Assembly (NCBI RefSeq): GCF_963668385.1
Contig: NZ_OY764327.1
Coordinates: 1,612,001 to 1,676,000 of the forward strand
Direction: 5' to 3'
DNA length: 64,000 bases
Origin: an uncultured Carboxylicivirga sp.
GTDB taxonomy: Bacteria; Bacteroidota; Bacteroidia; Bacteroidales; Marinilabiliaceae
Of the stretch, positions 19,279-28,279 are shown piece by piece (the stretch's first letter is position 1; every line of letters starts with the position of its first letter). Both the position numbers and the translations under genes were made by a program. The notes below the pieces were generated by a model. It had not been told where the DNA came from, searched no databases, and saw nothing but the letters and a program-made list of their open reading frames with translations.

Positions 19279-20841
19279 ATGATGATGAAGAAATATGCAT
19301 TAGCAATAGTTGGAATTTTGTTTTCCTTATCTATGTATGGGCAAGAAAATCTCATTCTTCGAACCGACCGTGATTACTATATTGGTGGAGAAGATATGTG
19401 GCTTAATATTGTAAACCTGAATGATGAAACAAATCAAATATCAGATTTGTCAAAAGTGGTTTATATCGAGTTGTTAAACAGTGATTATAAACCTGTGTTG
19501 CAGACTAAATTCAAGTTGATAAATGGACAAGTTACATCAACTATTTCTTTGCCTGATACTATCTCAACCGCCAATTATGCGATAAGATGTTATACCCGCT
19601 GGATGCGAAATACTGATGAGGATGATTTTGTATATAAGACGATTTCGGTTATTAATCCTTTTTCAAAAAATGCCTTACCCAAAGGTGAATTGTCAGAGAA
19701 GGTGAATGACGATCATGCGGAAGTTAAAGATGTAAATTCAGACAACTTTGTTTCAACAAAATTAAATAGTACAGTTTATAAAAAACGCGATAGGGTAAAA
19801 CTCGACATTTCTAATCTGCAATCTAATAAGTATGATTTTGTAACAGTATCAGTTGTTAAATCGGGGTTGATGTACGATGATTATCATCCTCAACAGATAG
19901 ATGCTCCTGAGAAGAAAATTGATCTTATCAAAGGTGAAGATATTCTATTACCCGAAGTTGAAGGAGAATTAATTACTGGTACAATCACTAACCTTGAATC
20001 GGGTGATGTTATATCGGATAAAAGGATGATACTTAGTTTTGTGAGTGCTAATCCGGTTATGCATTTTTCAGAAACAGATTCACTTGGACGTTTTAGATTT
20101 GTGGTGAATGAGTATGGTCAGCGCGAAATGGTTATTCAGCCTTTTCAAACAGATACGACATTTATAAATTATAAAGTTAATCTTGATCCAAGTTATTCCG
20201 AAGATTATCCTGATAAAGAAATGGGTTTGTTGCAAGTGTCGAAAAATAAAGTGGAACAACTTAATAAGGCGATTATTAATATGCAGATTAACACTATTTA
20301 TTCGTCGTATCGCCAGGAAGGTAATGGTAAGGATACGATTGAAGCCAAACCTGCATTTTATGGCAATCCCGAGATTAATGTTACCGTTGATAAGTTTATT
20401 GAATTACCCACAATTGAAGAAGTTGTGAAGGAGATTGTTCCTTTTGTTGGATTGCGTAAGCAAAAAGGCGAATATGTATTCAAAACCTTTGAGCCAAAAT
20501 CTTATTATCCACGCGATGGCGAAACACTAACTTTGGTTGATGGGGTACCTGTGTATAATATAAATAGTGTCTTGGCTATAAATCCTGAAGAATTAGATCA
20601 TATCGAAGTTGTGAATCTTGATTATTATCTGTCGGGAGAAAAATTAGGTCGTTTATTATGCTTTTATACTCGTGATAGAAATATGGGAGAGATGGAGTTT
20701 GATAATCGCATATTTCGTCAAGCTCGTCAGTGTTACCATCCTTCGTATACTTATGTTTCTCCGGATTATTCTAATAAAGAAAAAAGGAAAAATCGCTTAG
20801 CAGACTTTCGAAACGTATGTTTTTTGGCAATGTTGATTTAA
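19279..20841 (+). CDS. MG2/TonB-plug-like secreted protein, C-terminus lost by frameshift
   Basis: The 520-residue frame has a signal peptide ending SMYGQ. An MG2-like macroglobulin domain follows (about 22-130: RTDRDYYIGGEDMWLNIV, YAIRCYTRWMRNTDED), then a carboxypeptidase-regulatory-like domain (about 225-300). Last is a plug-like segment (about 400-460: PRDGETLTLVDGVPVYNINS). Known relatives end with a beta-domain containing FYTxDxxGTY and VEGI. Here that ending is present but in another frame (20820-20966), while the open frame ends with the junk tail CFLAMLI. A missing T in the T6 run at 20820-20825 would restore it. The gene lies 16 bases after the DUF4249 gene and is probably co-transcribed. 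Confidence 0.75.
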   Translation: MMMKKYALAIVGILFSLSMYGQENLILRTDRDYYIGGEDMWLNIVNLNDETNQISDLSKVVYIELLNSDYKPVLQTKFKLINGQVTSTISLPDTISTANYAIRCYTRWMRNTDEDDFVYKTISVINPFSKNALPKGELSEKVNDDHAEVKDVNSDNFVSTKLNSTVYKKRDRVKLDISNLQSNKYDFVTVSVVKSGLMYDDYHPQQIDAPEKKIDLIKGEDILLPEVEGELITGTITNLESGDVISDKRMILSFVSANPVMHFSETDSLGRFRFVVNEYGQREMVIQPFQTDTTFINYKVNLDPSYSEDYPDKEMGLLQVSKNKVEQLNKAIINMQINTIYSSYRQEGNGKDTIEAKPAFYGNPEINVTVDKFIELPTIEEVVKEIVPFVGLRKQKGEYVFKTFEPKSYYPRDGETLTLVDGVPVYNINSVLAINPEELDHIEVVNLDYYLSGEKLGRLLCFYTRDRNMGEMEFDNRIFRQARQCYHPSYTYVSPDYSNKEKRKNRLADFRNVCFLAMLI

Positions 20842-20966
20842 CAAAAACAGAAAATGAACTAGAATTTTATACCTGCGATGATGATGGAGAATATACCGTA
20901 ATTGTCGAAGGTATTGATTCAAAAGGAAGTGTTCATCGGAAGGTGTTGTCGTTTGTTGTGCGTTAA
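20820..20966 (+). other. Out-of-frame C-terminal end of the MG2/plug-like protein
   Basis: In the frame shifted by one base the sequence reads FFGNVDLTKTENELEF, then YTCDDDGEYTVIVEGIDSKG, then SVHRKVLSFVVR and a TAA at 20964-20966. This is the expected C-terminal strand pair of the preceding protein. A one-base deletion in T6 (20820-20825) explains the break; with seven T the protein would read NVCFFGNVDL without interruption and have 562 residues. Sequencing error, a real inactivating mutation, or slippage at the T-tract are all possible. An ATG at 20817 could start a 49-residue fragment, but nothing supports separate expression. Confidence 0.75.
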
Positions 20967-21114
20967 TAATTAAATATTTACTGTGTTTGTTCAGGAGGTA
21001 TTTTAACATCATCAATAGCTAGAAAATAAGTATTCTTTTTAATTACTTTTAGGTTCTGATAAAATAAATTTCGTTATACCTTATGTCATCATAACTAACG
21101 AGACGATCTTTTTA

Positions 21115-21122
21115 TACCTTTG
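21115..21122 (+). promoter_or_regulatory. -7 promoter element of nadB
   Basis: TACCTTTG matches TAnnTTTG exactly, 22 bases upstream of the nadB ATG. That gives a short leader, as is usual in Bacteroidota. A -33 TTG is not obvious. Confidence 0.5.
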
Positions 21123-21144
21123 TATGGTTTGAAACCTAATAAAA

Positions 21145-22716
21145 ATGAAAAGGGAATACGATTTTTTGGTCATCGGTTCAGGTATAGCAGGTTTAAGTTA
21201 TGCGCTGAAGGTTGCCAATTATGGTAAAGTTGCGGTTGTAAGTAAAACCGAACTTAAAGAGACCAACACTGCCTATGCACAAGGTGGAATCGCTTCAGTA
21301 ACATACGATCCGGATACTTTTGAGAAGCACATTAGCGATACACTTATTGCTGGCGATGGACAATGTGATATTGATGCGGTTAAAAAAGTTGTAACCGAGG
21401 CTCCGGAGCAAATCAAGCAATTGTTAAAGTGGGGTACTGATTTTGATAAAAAGAAAGATGGTTTGTACGATCTTCATCGCGAAGGTGGTCACTCTGAGCA
21501 TCGAATTCTTCATCATAAAGATAATACAGGCGCGGAGATACAACGAGCATTGATTGAAGAAGTGCATTCGCACCCATCTATCGATGTTTTAGAGTATCAC
21601 TTTGCAGTAGATATAATAACTCAACATCATTTAGGTAAAGTTACCGAACCTTGGATGCGTGATATAGAATGTTATGGTGCTTATGTTTTAAATAAAACAA
21701 CGGGAACTGTTGATACTATATTAGCAAAAACTACCTTAATGGCTACGGGGGGTATTGGTAGTGTTTATCAAACTACCACCAATCCGTTAATTGCTACGGG
21801 TGATGGTATTGCCATGGTATTTAGAGCCAAGGGCATTATCGAAAACATGGAATTTATCCAGTTTCATCCTACTTCATTATATAATCCATCAGAACGTCCG
21901 TCGTTTTTAATAACAGAAGCAATGAGAGGTTATGGTGGTTTGTTGCGTCGTCAGAATGGAGAAGAGTTTATGGAAGAGTACGATGAACGTGGATGTTTAG
22001 CACCACGTGATATTGTTGCTCGCGCTATTGATAATGAATTAAAACTGTCGGGCGATGAGTTTTTGTATTTGGATGTAACTCATAAACCTGCCGAAGAAAC
22101 ACGAGAGCATTTCCCTACAATTTATAATAAGTGTTTGAGTCTGGGAATTGATATTACCAAAGATATGATTCCGATTGTTCCTGCAGCGCACTATTTATGT
22201 GGAGGTATCAAAGTTGACTTAAATGCACGAAGCTCCATTAATCATTTGTATGCTGCTGGCGAGTGTTCATCAACGGGTTTACATGGAGCAAATCGTTTGG
22301 CAAGTAACTCATTAGTTGAGGCCTTGGTTTTTTCTGATGCTGCAGCAAAAGATGCCATTAAAGCCATTGAAAATATTGAGATAAATCAACGTATTCCGGA
22401 TTGGAACGACGAAGGAACTTCGCATCCCGAAGAGATGATTTTAATCACTCAATCTAATAGCGAAGTACAGCAAATTATGAGTAAATATGTTGGTATTGTT
22501 CGATCAAATATTAGGTTAAATCGTGCTTACGATCGTCTGGAAGTGATTTATCGCGAAACAGAAAAACTATTTCAAGATTCAAAGGTGTCTGAAAAGATAT
22601 GTCATCTTCGAAATAAGATTAACGTAGGTTATTTAATAATCAAAATGGCCAGAAAAAGAAAGGAAAGTCGAGGATTGCATTATACCATCGATTATCCAAA
22701 TAAGCTGGAGAATTAA
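21145..22716 (+). CDS. nadB: L-aspartate oxidase
   Basis: The 523-residue FAD enzyme oxidises L-aspartate to iminoaspartate, the first step of de novo NAD synthesis, in the cytoplasm. The dinucleotide-binding start VIGSGIAGLSYALKVANYG (residues 9-27) is followed by TAYAQGGIASV, HREGGHSEHRILHHKDNTG, FIQFHPTSLY and ITEAMRGYGG. Later come HYLCGGIKVD and the FAD C-terminal signature HGANRLASNSLVEA. This order and length match NadB rather than the longer succinate dehydrogenase/fumarate reductase subunits. nadA and nadC are not adjacent. It appears monocistronic; the next gene starts 39 bases later with TTG and may be partly read through. Confidence 0.95.
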   Translation: MKREYDFLVIGSGIAGLSYALKVANYGKVAVVSKTELKETNTAYAQGGIASVTYDPDTFEKHISDTLIAGDGQCDIDAVKKVVTEAPEQIKQLLKWGTDFDKKKDGLYDLHREGGHSEHRILHHKDNTGAEIQRALIEEVHSHPSIDVLEYHFAVDIITQHHLGKVTEPWMRDIECYGAYVLNKTTGTVDTILAKTTLMATGGIGSVYQTTTNPLIATGDGIAMVFRAKGIIENMEFIQFHPTSLYNPSERPSFLITEAMRGYGGLLRRQNGEEFMEEYDERGCLAPRDIVARAIDNELKLSGDEFLYLDVTHKPAEETREHFPTIYNKCLSLGIDITKDMIPIVPAAHYLCGGIKVDLNARSSINHLYAAGECSSTGLHGANRLASNSLVEALVFSDAAAKDAIKAIENIEINQRIPDWNDEGTSHPEEMILITQSNSEVQQIMSKYVGIVRSNIRLNRAYDRLEVIYRETEKLFQDSKVSEKICHLRNKINVGYLIIKMARKRKESRGLHYTIDYPNKLEN

Positions 22717-22755
22717 ACAAAATAGTAAATTTAAAAATATTCAAAGGCTTTATAC

Positions 22756-24021
22756 TTGAAGGTAGTACTTATTAATAAAACCAATGTGGGAGGCGGGGCT
22801 GCAGTAGCTGCCAGTCGTTTAAACCATGCGCTGCGCCAGAATGGAGTTGATTCTGAGCTTTTAGTGCAAGATATGGTTGGATCAGATGAAGGTGTAAGTA
22901 GTGCCGGAAGTGGATTCTTATACAAGCAAAAGGCCTTTGCACGTTTTGTAGCTGAGCGATTGTATTTCCTGCCTCACGAAAAAGATTCATCTATTCGCTT
23001 TAGTTTTTCACCGGGAAATACGGGAATTGATATTTCGGATCATCCTTTGGTTCAGGAAGCTGATATTATTCACCTGCATTGGGTTAATCAGGGTTTTCTT
23101 TCGATTGATTCGCTAGCTAAATTGTTCGCTTTACGAAAACCCATTGTTTGGACTCAACATGATATGTGGGCTTTTACAGGTGGATGCCATTATACAGGTA
23201 GTTGTCAAAAATTTCTACATGCATGTTCTTTCTGCCCCTTTGTTCGAAAACCGGGCGAAAATGATTTATCGGCGCAGGTATTTGTTAATAAGCGTATGGC
23301 ATACAACAATGCCTTATTGGTAACGGTGTCGTGCAGCAACTGGCTGAAAAACCTTGTGAACGATAGTATCTTATTTCGGAATAAGATGAATTATAGCATT
23401 CCCAATCCAATTGATACAACTTTTTATCAGCCTAAAGATAAATTGGAGCAGAGAAAGAAATTAGGCTTGCCACTCGATAAAAAACTAATCTTGTTTGGAG
23501 CTGCTAATGTTAACGATCCTCGAAAAGGGATGCGTTATTTTATGGAAGCTCTGGATATTCTTAATAATCATTACCCAGATGCATACAACGAAGTTGAATT
23601 GCTTGTATTTGGTAAGATGAAAGAGAACGTGTTAAAACAATTACCGTTCAAGGCTCATGCTTTCAACTTTGTTTCTGATCCAAAAGTGTTAGTTAGTTTG
23701 TATAACTCGGCTGATATTTATTGTTTGCCATCCCAGCAAGATAATTTACCAAATACGGTGATGGAAGCCATGGCCTGTGGAACGCCGGTTGTAGCATTTG
23801 GTATTGGTGGAGTTCCAGAAATGGTGACTCATCAACAAATGGGCTATTTAGCTAAAATAAAAAATTCAATGAGTTTGGCAGATGGACTGTATGATACGCT
23901 TTACAATGCCGATTTGGTGGCTTATTCAAAGGCTGCCCGCTTAAAAGTTGAGCAAACATACTCCGAAGATATTGTTGTGAAGCAATACATGGATGTATAC
24001 GAAAAGATTATGGCACTATGA
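22756..24021 (+). CDS. GT4 family glycosyltransferase
   Basis: The 421-residue GT-B glycosyltransferase has an N-terminal acceptor domain beginning VVLINKTNVGGGAAVAASRL. The C-terminal donor domain carries the GT4 signature DNLPNTVMEAMACGTPVVAF and GGVPEMV, including the EX7E-type glutamates. A cysteine-rich insert (GGCHYTGSCQKFLHACSFCP, about residues 140-159) is typical of the WcaC-like subgroup of capsule/exopolysaccharide transferases. No signal peptide or transmembrane helix is evident. The start is TTG at 22756, since no ATG lies upstream in frame before the conserved first strand. Its last four bases overlap the next glycosyltransferase (ATGA). Sugar donor and acceptor are unknown. Confidence 0.88.
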   Translation: MKVVLINKTNVGGGAAVAASRLNHALRQNGVDSELLVQDMVGSDEGVSSAGSGFLYKQKAFARFVAERLYFLPHEKDSSIRFSFSPGNTGIDISDHPLVQEADIIHLHWVNQGFLSIDSLAKLFALRKPIVWTQHDMWAFTGGCHYTGSCQKFLHACSFCPFVRKPGENDLSAQVFVNKRMAYNNALLVTVSCSNWLKNLVNDSILFRNKMNYSIPNPIDTTFYQPKDKLEQRKKLGLPLDKKLILFGAANVNDPRKGMRYFMEALDILNNHYPDAYNEVELLVFGKMKENVLKQLPFKAHAFNFVSDPKVLVSLYNSADIYCLPSQQDNLPNTVMEAMACGTPVVAFGIGGVPEMVTHQQMGYLAKIKNSMSLADGLYDTLYNADLVAYSKAARLKVEQTYSEDIVVKQYMDVYEKIMAL

Positions 24022-24761
24022 AACCATTAGTTTCCATAATTACAATTGTATATAACGGGGACGATACACTTCAAAAAACCATTGACAGTATTGCTTGTCA
24101 GAGCTATCAGAATATAGAGTATATCATTGTTGATGGAGGATCAACAGATGGTACGCAAAACATCATCAAGTCAAACGAGGAGGTAATAACTAAGTGGATT
24201 AGCGAACCCGATGAAGGCCTATACGATGCAATGAACAAAGGAATTGATCTGGCAACAGGAGATTACCTTTGGTTTATTAATTCGGGTGATGAGGTGTATG
24301 ATTGCGAAACCTTGTCAAATCTTTTTGTAAATGATGATGTAGCTGATGTTTATTATGGCGATACGGTGATGATTGATTCAAATGGTGATGTGATTGGCGA
24401 TCGTAGATTACAACCACCGGTTACGCTACAATATACCGACTTCAAAAAAGGAATGTTGGTAAGTCATCAGTCGATATTAGTATCAACAAAAATTGCTGAA
24501 AAATACAATACTAAATATCGGTTCTCAGCCGATTTCGAGTGGTGTTTAGTTGCTCTACAAAAGGCCGATTCAGTGGTTAATTCCAACCTTGTGTTATCTC
24601 GCTTCTTGGATGGTGGTTTAACCAAACAAAACATTGTACCCGGCTTAAAAGAGCGTTTCGATATAATGCGTCGTTACTTTGGGGTGGTTTCTACAATTTT
24701 GCACCATATTCCAATAGCTTTCCGTTTTGTGAATTACGTAATCATTCATAAACGTTTCTAA
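24018..24761 (+). CDS. GT2 family glycosyltransferase
   Basis: The 247-residue GT-A enzyme opens PLVSIITIVYNGDDTLQKTI and has the nucleotide-binding IIVDGGSTDGT, then the DEGLYDAMNKGIDLATGDYLWFINSGDE block, where the NSGDE segment is the DxD-like metal site. The FSADFEW motif follows. This short WcaA/WcaE-like form is typical of capsule or exopolysaccharide clusters. It overlaps the GT4 gene by four bases, so the two probably act on the same glycan. There are no flippase or polymerase genes nearby, so this is an isolated pair rather than a full cluster. Confidence 0.9.
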   Translation: MKPLVSIITIVYNGDDTLQKTIDSIACQSYQNIEYIIVDGGSTDGTQNIIKSNEEVITKWISEPDEGLYDAMNKGIDLATGDYLWFINSGDEVYDCETLSNLFVNDDVADVYYGDTVMIDSNGDVIGDRRLQPPVTLQYTDFKKGMLVSHQSILVSTKIAEKYNTKYRFSADFEWCLVALQKADSVVNSNLVLSRFLDGGLTKQNIVPGLKERFDIMRRYFGVVSTILHHIPIAFRFVNYVIIHKRF

Positions 24762-24806
24762 GTTTCGGTTAAATTGATTTATTTAGAGTGACCAAAATTC
24801 TAAATA

Positions 24807-26312
24807 ATGAAAAACATCATCTTTCTTGCTTTTTTCACCATTTTGTTTACTTCTTGTAGTATTTCTGAAGATAACCGAACTAATAAAACCATTGTGTGTG
24901 GAAAAGTGAGCGATTATAAGCAAATATCAGAGCATACTATGGTTACCTTGTTTGTACCTAATCTGTTTACTGAAAAGCAAGTACTATATGATCTGATTAA
25001 AGATGATGGTTCTTTTCGATTTGAATTTGATTTGAATCACCCCATTGATATTGAACTGGAGTATTTTGGAAGGCCCCGCTTGTACGCTTCTCCTGGCGAC
25101 AGTTTGTTTATTACGATTGATGGAAATTGCTGGACAAATGTTATTAATAACAATCAAGAGCTTTACGATTTATATCAGGTGTCGGGCAGGGGAAGTGAAC
25201 TTGCTCAGGAAGTAAAAAATTATAGTGTATTTTTCGAGGATTCGATCAATATTGATTTTCATACCAGTGATAGCATTGTTAAAACTTCAAGTCCTCTGGA
25301 GTATGCTACTTATATGGATGAAAAGTTGAATCGAGATCTTAAAAAGTTGGAAAGCTATTTATCTTCCCAGCATAATGGAAAATCTTTACAAGACTGGGCT
25401 CAAACAGATATTACACAAAATAACTGGTGGTACAGAATGCGGTATATTTGGACTCATCCGATGAAAACAGGAGAAAACATGAAGCAATTTGTGGCTTCAA
25501 TTCCTGAATCGTATTACAACTTTTTATATGCAGCCAATTTAACGGTAGATGATTTTAAAACTAGTTGGTTTGGTGCTATAATGCACGAGTTGGATGTAAA
25601 AACTACACTAAGCATTCCTCAGGAGATTGAAGATAGTGTGTTTTTTGGCAATGTATATATTGGTGATCAGATAAGATTTGAGATTGAAAATTATCAGAAT
25701 CAGTACAATGGTTTTTTTAAAGACATTTTAATTGCCAAAAGATTCTATCGTGAGTTGGAGAATCATGAATTAAACAATCTGGCAGATGTTTACGATACCA
25801 GTTTAATTGTTGATGCAAAAGTAAAATCGCAATTGCAGGCTGTTTATGACAAAGAGAAAGTGTTGTATGAAAAAATACAGGCTAAAGGAGATTCTCATTT
25901 GCACATTGTTGATAGCGAAAGTGATTTTATCAATGACATTAAAGCAAAATATCAAGGTAAGGCAATATACATTGATTTTTGGGCTCCATGGTGTGCTCCT
26001 TGTATGACAGAAATTGAATACAGTAAGGGAATAAAAGAGAGGCTAAAAGAGAAGGATGTTGTGTTTGTATATGTTGGATGGAAATGTACTGAAGAATCGT
26101 GGAAAGCAACCATTACTGAGATGGGAATAAAAGGTGAGCATTATATATTGGATAACGAAGATCTGGCCATATTAAATAAGGAGTTGGATATTAATGGTAT
26201 TCCTCATTATACTCTCATTAATAGGCAAGGAGAGATGATTTATTCCAATGCTCCTCGTCCATCGGATAATGAGGTGCTTATTGATGCGATAAACGAAGCT
26301 CTCAATATTTAA
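24807..26312 (+). CDS. TlpA-family thiol-disulfide oxidoreductase lipoprotein
   Basis: The 501-residue lipoprotein has lipobox LFTSC (C17). An N-terminal beta-domain of about 110 residues resembles DUF4369-type domains, a helical middle region follows, and the C-terminal thioredoxin fold carries W-C396-A-P-C399 in FWAPWCAPC and the cis-proline loop NGIPHYTLI. It should reduce or exchange disulfides of envelope proteins. Similar multidomain TlpA proteins are expanded in Bacteroidota. It starts 45 bases after the GT2 stop; whether it shares that transcript is unclear. Confidence 0.85.
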   Translation: MKNIIFLAFFTILFTSCSISEDNRTNKTIVCGKVSDYKQISEHTMVTLFVPNLFTEKQVLYDLIKDDGSFRFEFDLNHPIDIELEYFGRPRLYASPGDSLFITIDGNCWTNVINNNQELYDLYQVSGRGSELAQEVKNYSVFFEDSINIDFHTSDSIVKTSSPLEYATYMDEKLNRDLKKLESYLSSQHNGKSLQDWAQTDITQNNWWYRMRYIWTHPMKTGENMKQFVASIPESYYNFLYAANLTVDDFKTSWFGAIMHELDVKTTLSIPQEIEDSVFFGNVYIGDQIRFEIENYQNQYNGFFKDILIAKRFYRELENHELNNLADVYDTSLIVDAKVKSQLQAVYDKEKVLYEKIQAKGDSHLHIVDSESDFINDIKAKYQGKAIYIDFWAPWCAPCMTEIEYSKGIKERLKEKDVVFVYVGWKCTEESWKATITEMGIKGEHYILDNEDLAILNKELDINGIPHYTLINRQGEMIYSNAPRPSDNEVLIDAINEALNI

Positions 26313-26358
26313 TTGTAAAAGCTTTTTATAGCCTTATCTTTGCAAAAAAAAGATAAGG
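26313..26358 (+). promoter_or_regulatory. Promoter with overlapping dyad upstream of the YkgJ-type gene
   Basis: TTG at 26313-26315 and TATCTTTG at 26335-26342 are separated by 19 bases, which fits the Bacteroidota -33/-7 promoter. A perfect 10-bp inverted repeat (CCTTATCTTT at 26332-26341, AAAGATAAGG at 26349-26358) covers the -7 element and ends one base before the ATG. It could be an operator. Confidence 0.6.
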
Positions 26359-26359
26359 A

Positions 26360-26881
26360 ATGAGCGAGCAATTGAAAGCGTATTATTCCATGCGTGATGA
26401 GATTGATGATTATGTAAATTATTTGAATGATGAGCATGGCAATCACATGGTTTGTAAAAAGGGATGTGATTTGTGTTGTCTGGATTTTGATGTGTTTCCG
26501 GTTGAATTTGAGGCTATCAAAGAACAAGTGGGAAAAGAATACCCTGAGGTTCTTAAGCAAGACAGGAAGCAAGAGCAAGAAGGTTTGTGTGCTTATTTGA
26601 AGAATCATACTTGTACTATTTACAATGCTCGTCCAATTATTTGTCGTACGCATGGATTTCCATTGGTAAATATGAATGAAGCAGGTGATCAGTGGGAATT
26701 ATCATTTTGTCATTTGAACTTTACCAATGTGGATGATGACTATTTTGATGATGAATACATATTTGAACAAGATACCTATAACAGTAAGTTGTACATGCTA
26801 AATAAAGAGTATCTCGCATCTAATGCTGAGCTTGATTATAGTGAGAAAGATTTGATTCCATTAAAAAACTTAATTGACTAA
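26360..26881 (+). CDS. YkgJ family cysteine-cluster protein
   Basis: The 173-residue cytoplasmic protein carries the family's cysteine pattern. CKKGCDLCC (about residues 32-40) is followed by LCAYL, HTCTIYNARPIICRTHG (about 80-100) and FCHLNF. The eight or so cysteines are proposed in the family to bind zinc or an Fe-S cluster; the function is not established. It overlaps the next gene (ywbE-like) by one base, giving a two-gene operon. A promoter with both elements and a dyad lies just upstream. Confidence 0.88.
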   Translation: MSEQLKAYYSMRDEIDDYVNYLNDEHGNHMVCKKGCDLCCLDFDVFPVEFEAIKEQVGKEYPEVLKQDRKQEQEGLCAYLKNHTCTIYNARPIICRTHGFPLVNMNEAGDQWELSFCHLNFTNVDDDYFDDEYIFEQDTYNSKLYMLNKEYLASNAELDYSEKDLIPLKNLID

Positions 26882-27084
26882 TGATGTTGAGCGGTAAAGA
26901 ACGTAAGAATATTAAATCCGGTATTGAAGTGGCTATTGTGTTAAAGCAAGATCAACGAAGTGGAGATCTTACGTATGGTTTTGTAAAAGATATTTTAACT
27001 AAGAGTTCATTTCACCCTCATGGAATTAAAGTTAGGCTCGAAGACGGACAGGTAGGCAGGGTTCAGGAGATTATTGAAGATTAA
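26881..27084 (+). CDS. YwbE family protein (DUF2196)
   Basis: The 67-residue protein matches the YwbE family along its whole length: GKERKNIKSGIEVAIVLKQDQRSG, LTYGFVKDILTKSSFHPHGIKV and LEDGQVGRVQEI. The family has a small KOW/SH3-like beta-barrel look and no known function. ATGs at 26881 and 26884 are both possible; the first overlaps the YkgJ stop by one base. The 3' end overlaps the convergent membrane-protein gene by 14 bases. Confidence 0.9.
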   Translation: MMLSGKERKNIKSGIEVAIVLKQDQRSGDLTYGFVKDILTKSSFHPHGIKVRLEDGQVGRVQEIIED

Positions 27085-27475
27085 TCTTTTCCATTTGTTT
27101 GCGTTTACGTATAGCCCATCCCAGAAATCCCGGAGGAGCAAAAATAAAAGTTGGTATCGTACTGATAAAAGGTTCTGGAGTTCCTTTAAGTGAGTGCATT
27201 CCGTAAGTTAATGCCGATGTTAGAAGAGTTGGTATTAAAACTGCCAAAGCAAGAGCTTTGGTGCGATCATTTATTTTTACAGACAAATTCTCGGTCATTT
27301 TTGTCATTACACCCCCAATAAAAAAGGTATAAAAAGCTTGCTTCAATGCTGCTATTAGTGCCAGTTGCCAGCCATGGCTGAAATTAACTGCGAATACAAC
27401 TGCGCCTAAAAAGAAGGCTCCTGCAGTACCCATCTTTACATCAAAAAACGGGTTGTGTTTTGCTTTTTTAATCAT
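27071..27475 (-). CDS. Small conserved integral membrane protein
   Basis: The 134-residue protein has about four hydrophobic segments: residues 16-32, 36-57, 72-93 and 104-120. Tails are basic (MIKKAKH and the last RKRKQMEK), with the ends probably in the cytoplasm. I recognise no family. It converges on and slightly overlaps ywbE. No signal peptide or catalytic motif is visible. Confidence 0.6.
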   Translation of the reverse strand: MIKKAKHNPFFDVKMGTAGAFFLGAVVFAVNFSHGWQLALIAALKQAFYTFFIGGVMTKMTENLSVKINDRTKALALAVLIPTLLTSALTYGMHSLKGTPEPFISTIPTFIFAPPGFLGWAIRKRKQMEKINLQ

Positions 27476-27762
27476 ACTCCAAAATTAGATTCGAACTGAT
27501 TTGAGCAAAAATAATACCACTAAATTATTATTGGCGGATCGTTTATACCTAACCCGTTAGTAAAAGGTTCTTATTTACTCCAAGAAATCAACTAAAGGAC
27601 TGAAAATCTATATCAACACACTGCAATTTTCAATAATCTATCAGGTTGATATGTTAGTGGTGTTGATTGAATATTTTTTTCAGAAATATCAGATATAGAC
27701 AGTTTTGCGACCGATAAGTATTGAATAGCTCAATATAGTTATGGGGATTAAATAAACTATCT

Positions 27763-28257
27763 ATGAAAAAATTATTCGCATTAATTTTTACACTGTGCAT
27801 AGTATGGGGAATAAAAGCACAGAATTACAAATTTCAGGCTTTGTTTATGTATAACATAGCTCAGCGTATTGAATGGCCAAATCTAAGTGGCGAGTTTGTG
27901 ATCGGAGTGATTGGAAGTAAAGAGATGCACGATGAGTTGGAGTCCATAGCTCAGAAAAAACAATTATTTGGAAATGCAATTAAAGTACTTCATGTCACTG
28001 AAAATGATTTGACAAATCAATTGTTTCATGTTTTATATGTCGATCGATCATTAAGTGCAAAAGTAAGTCGCATTACAAAAGAAGTAGCCTCTCATCCAAC
28101 TCTGTTGGTTACCGATAAGAATGGATTAACAGGGGGAGGTATCAATTTTATTGATAACAGTTCGAAAATTGAATTTGAAATTTTTCCAACCGTTATAAAA
28201 TCACACCAACTACATCTGTCAGGTACGCTACTTAACCTGGGAATAGTAAAAGAGTAA
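27763..28257 (+). CDS. YfiR family (DUF4154) periplasmic protein
   Basis: The 164-residue protein has a signal peptide ending IKAQ and the YfiR opening YKFQALFMYNIAQRIEWP. Family motifs follow: VIGVIGS, the HVLYVDRS strand, LLVTDKNGL, GGGINFI and IEFEIFP. In Pseudomonas YfiR is a periplasmic inhibitor of a diguanylate cyclase. Here its partner is a TonB-dependent receptor starting 22 bases downstream, a pairing seen in other Bacteroidota and proteobacteria where YfiR may occlude or sense the receptor ligand. No GGDEF gene lies nearby. Confidence 0.88.
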   Translation: MKKLFALIFTLCIVWGIKAQNYKFQALFMYNIAQRIEWPNLSGEFVIGVIGSKEMHDELESIAQKKQLFGNAIKVLHVTENDLTNQLFHVLYVDRSLSAKVSRITKEVASHPTLLVTDKNGLTGGGINFIDNSSKIEFEIFPTVIKSHQLHLSGTLLNLGIVKE

Positions 28258-28279
28258 TTCACATCATCATTATATTATT

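Noticed and set aside
20817..20966. A separate small gene starting at ATG 20817
   Set aside because: Its protein is the natural C-terminus of the gene before it, out of frame by one base; a frameshift explains it better.
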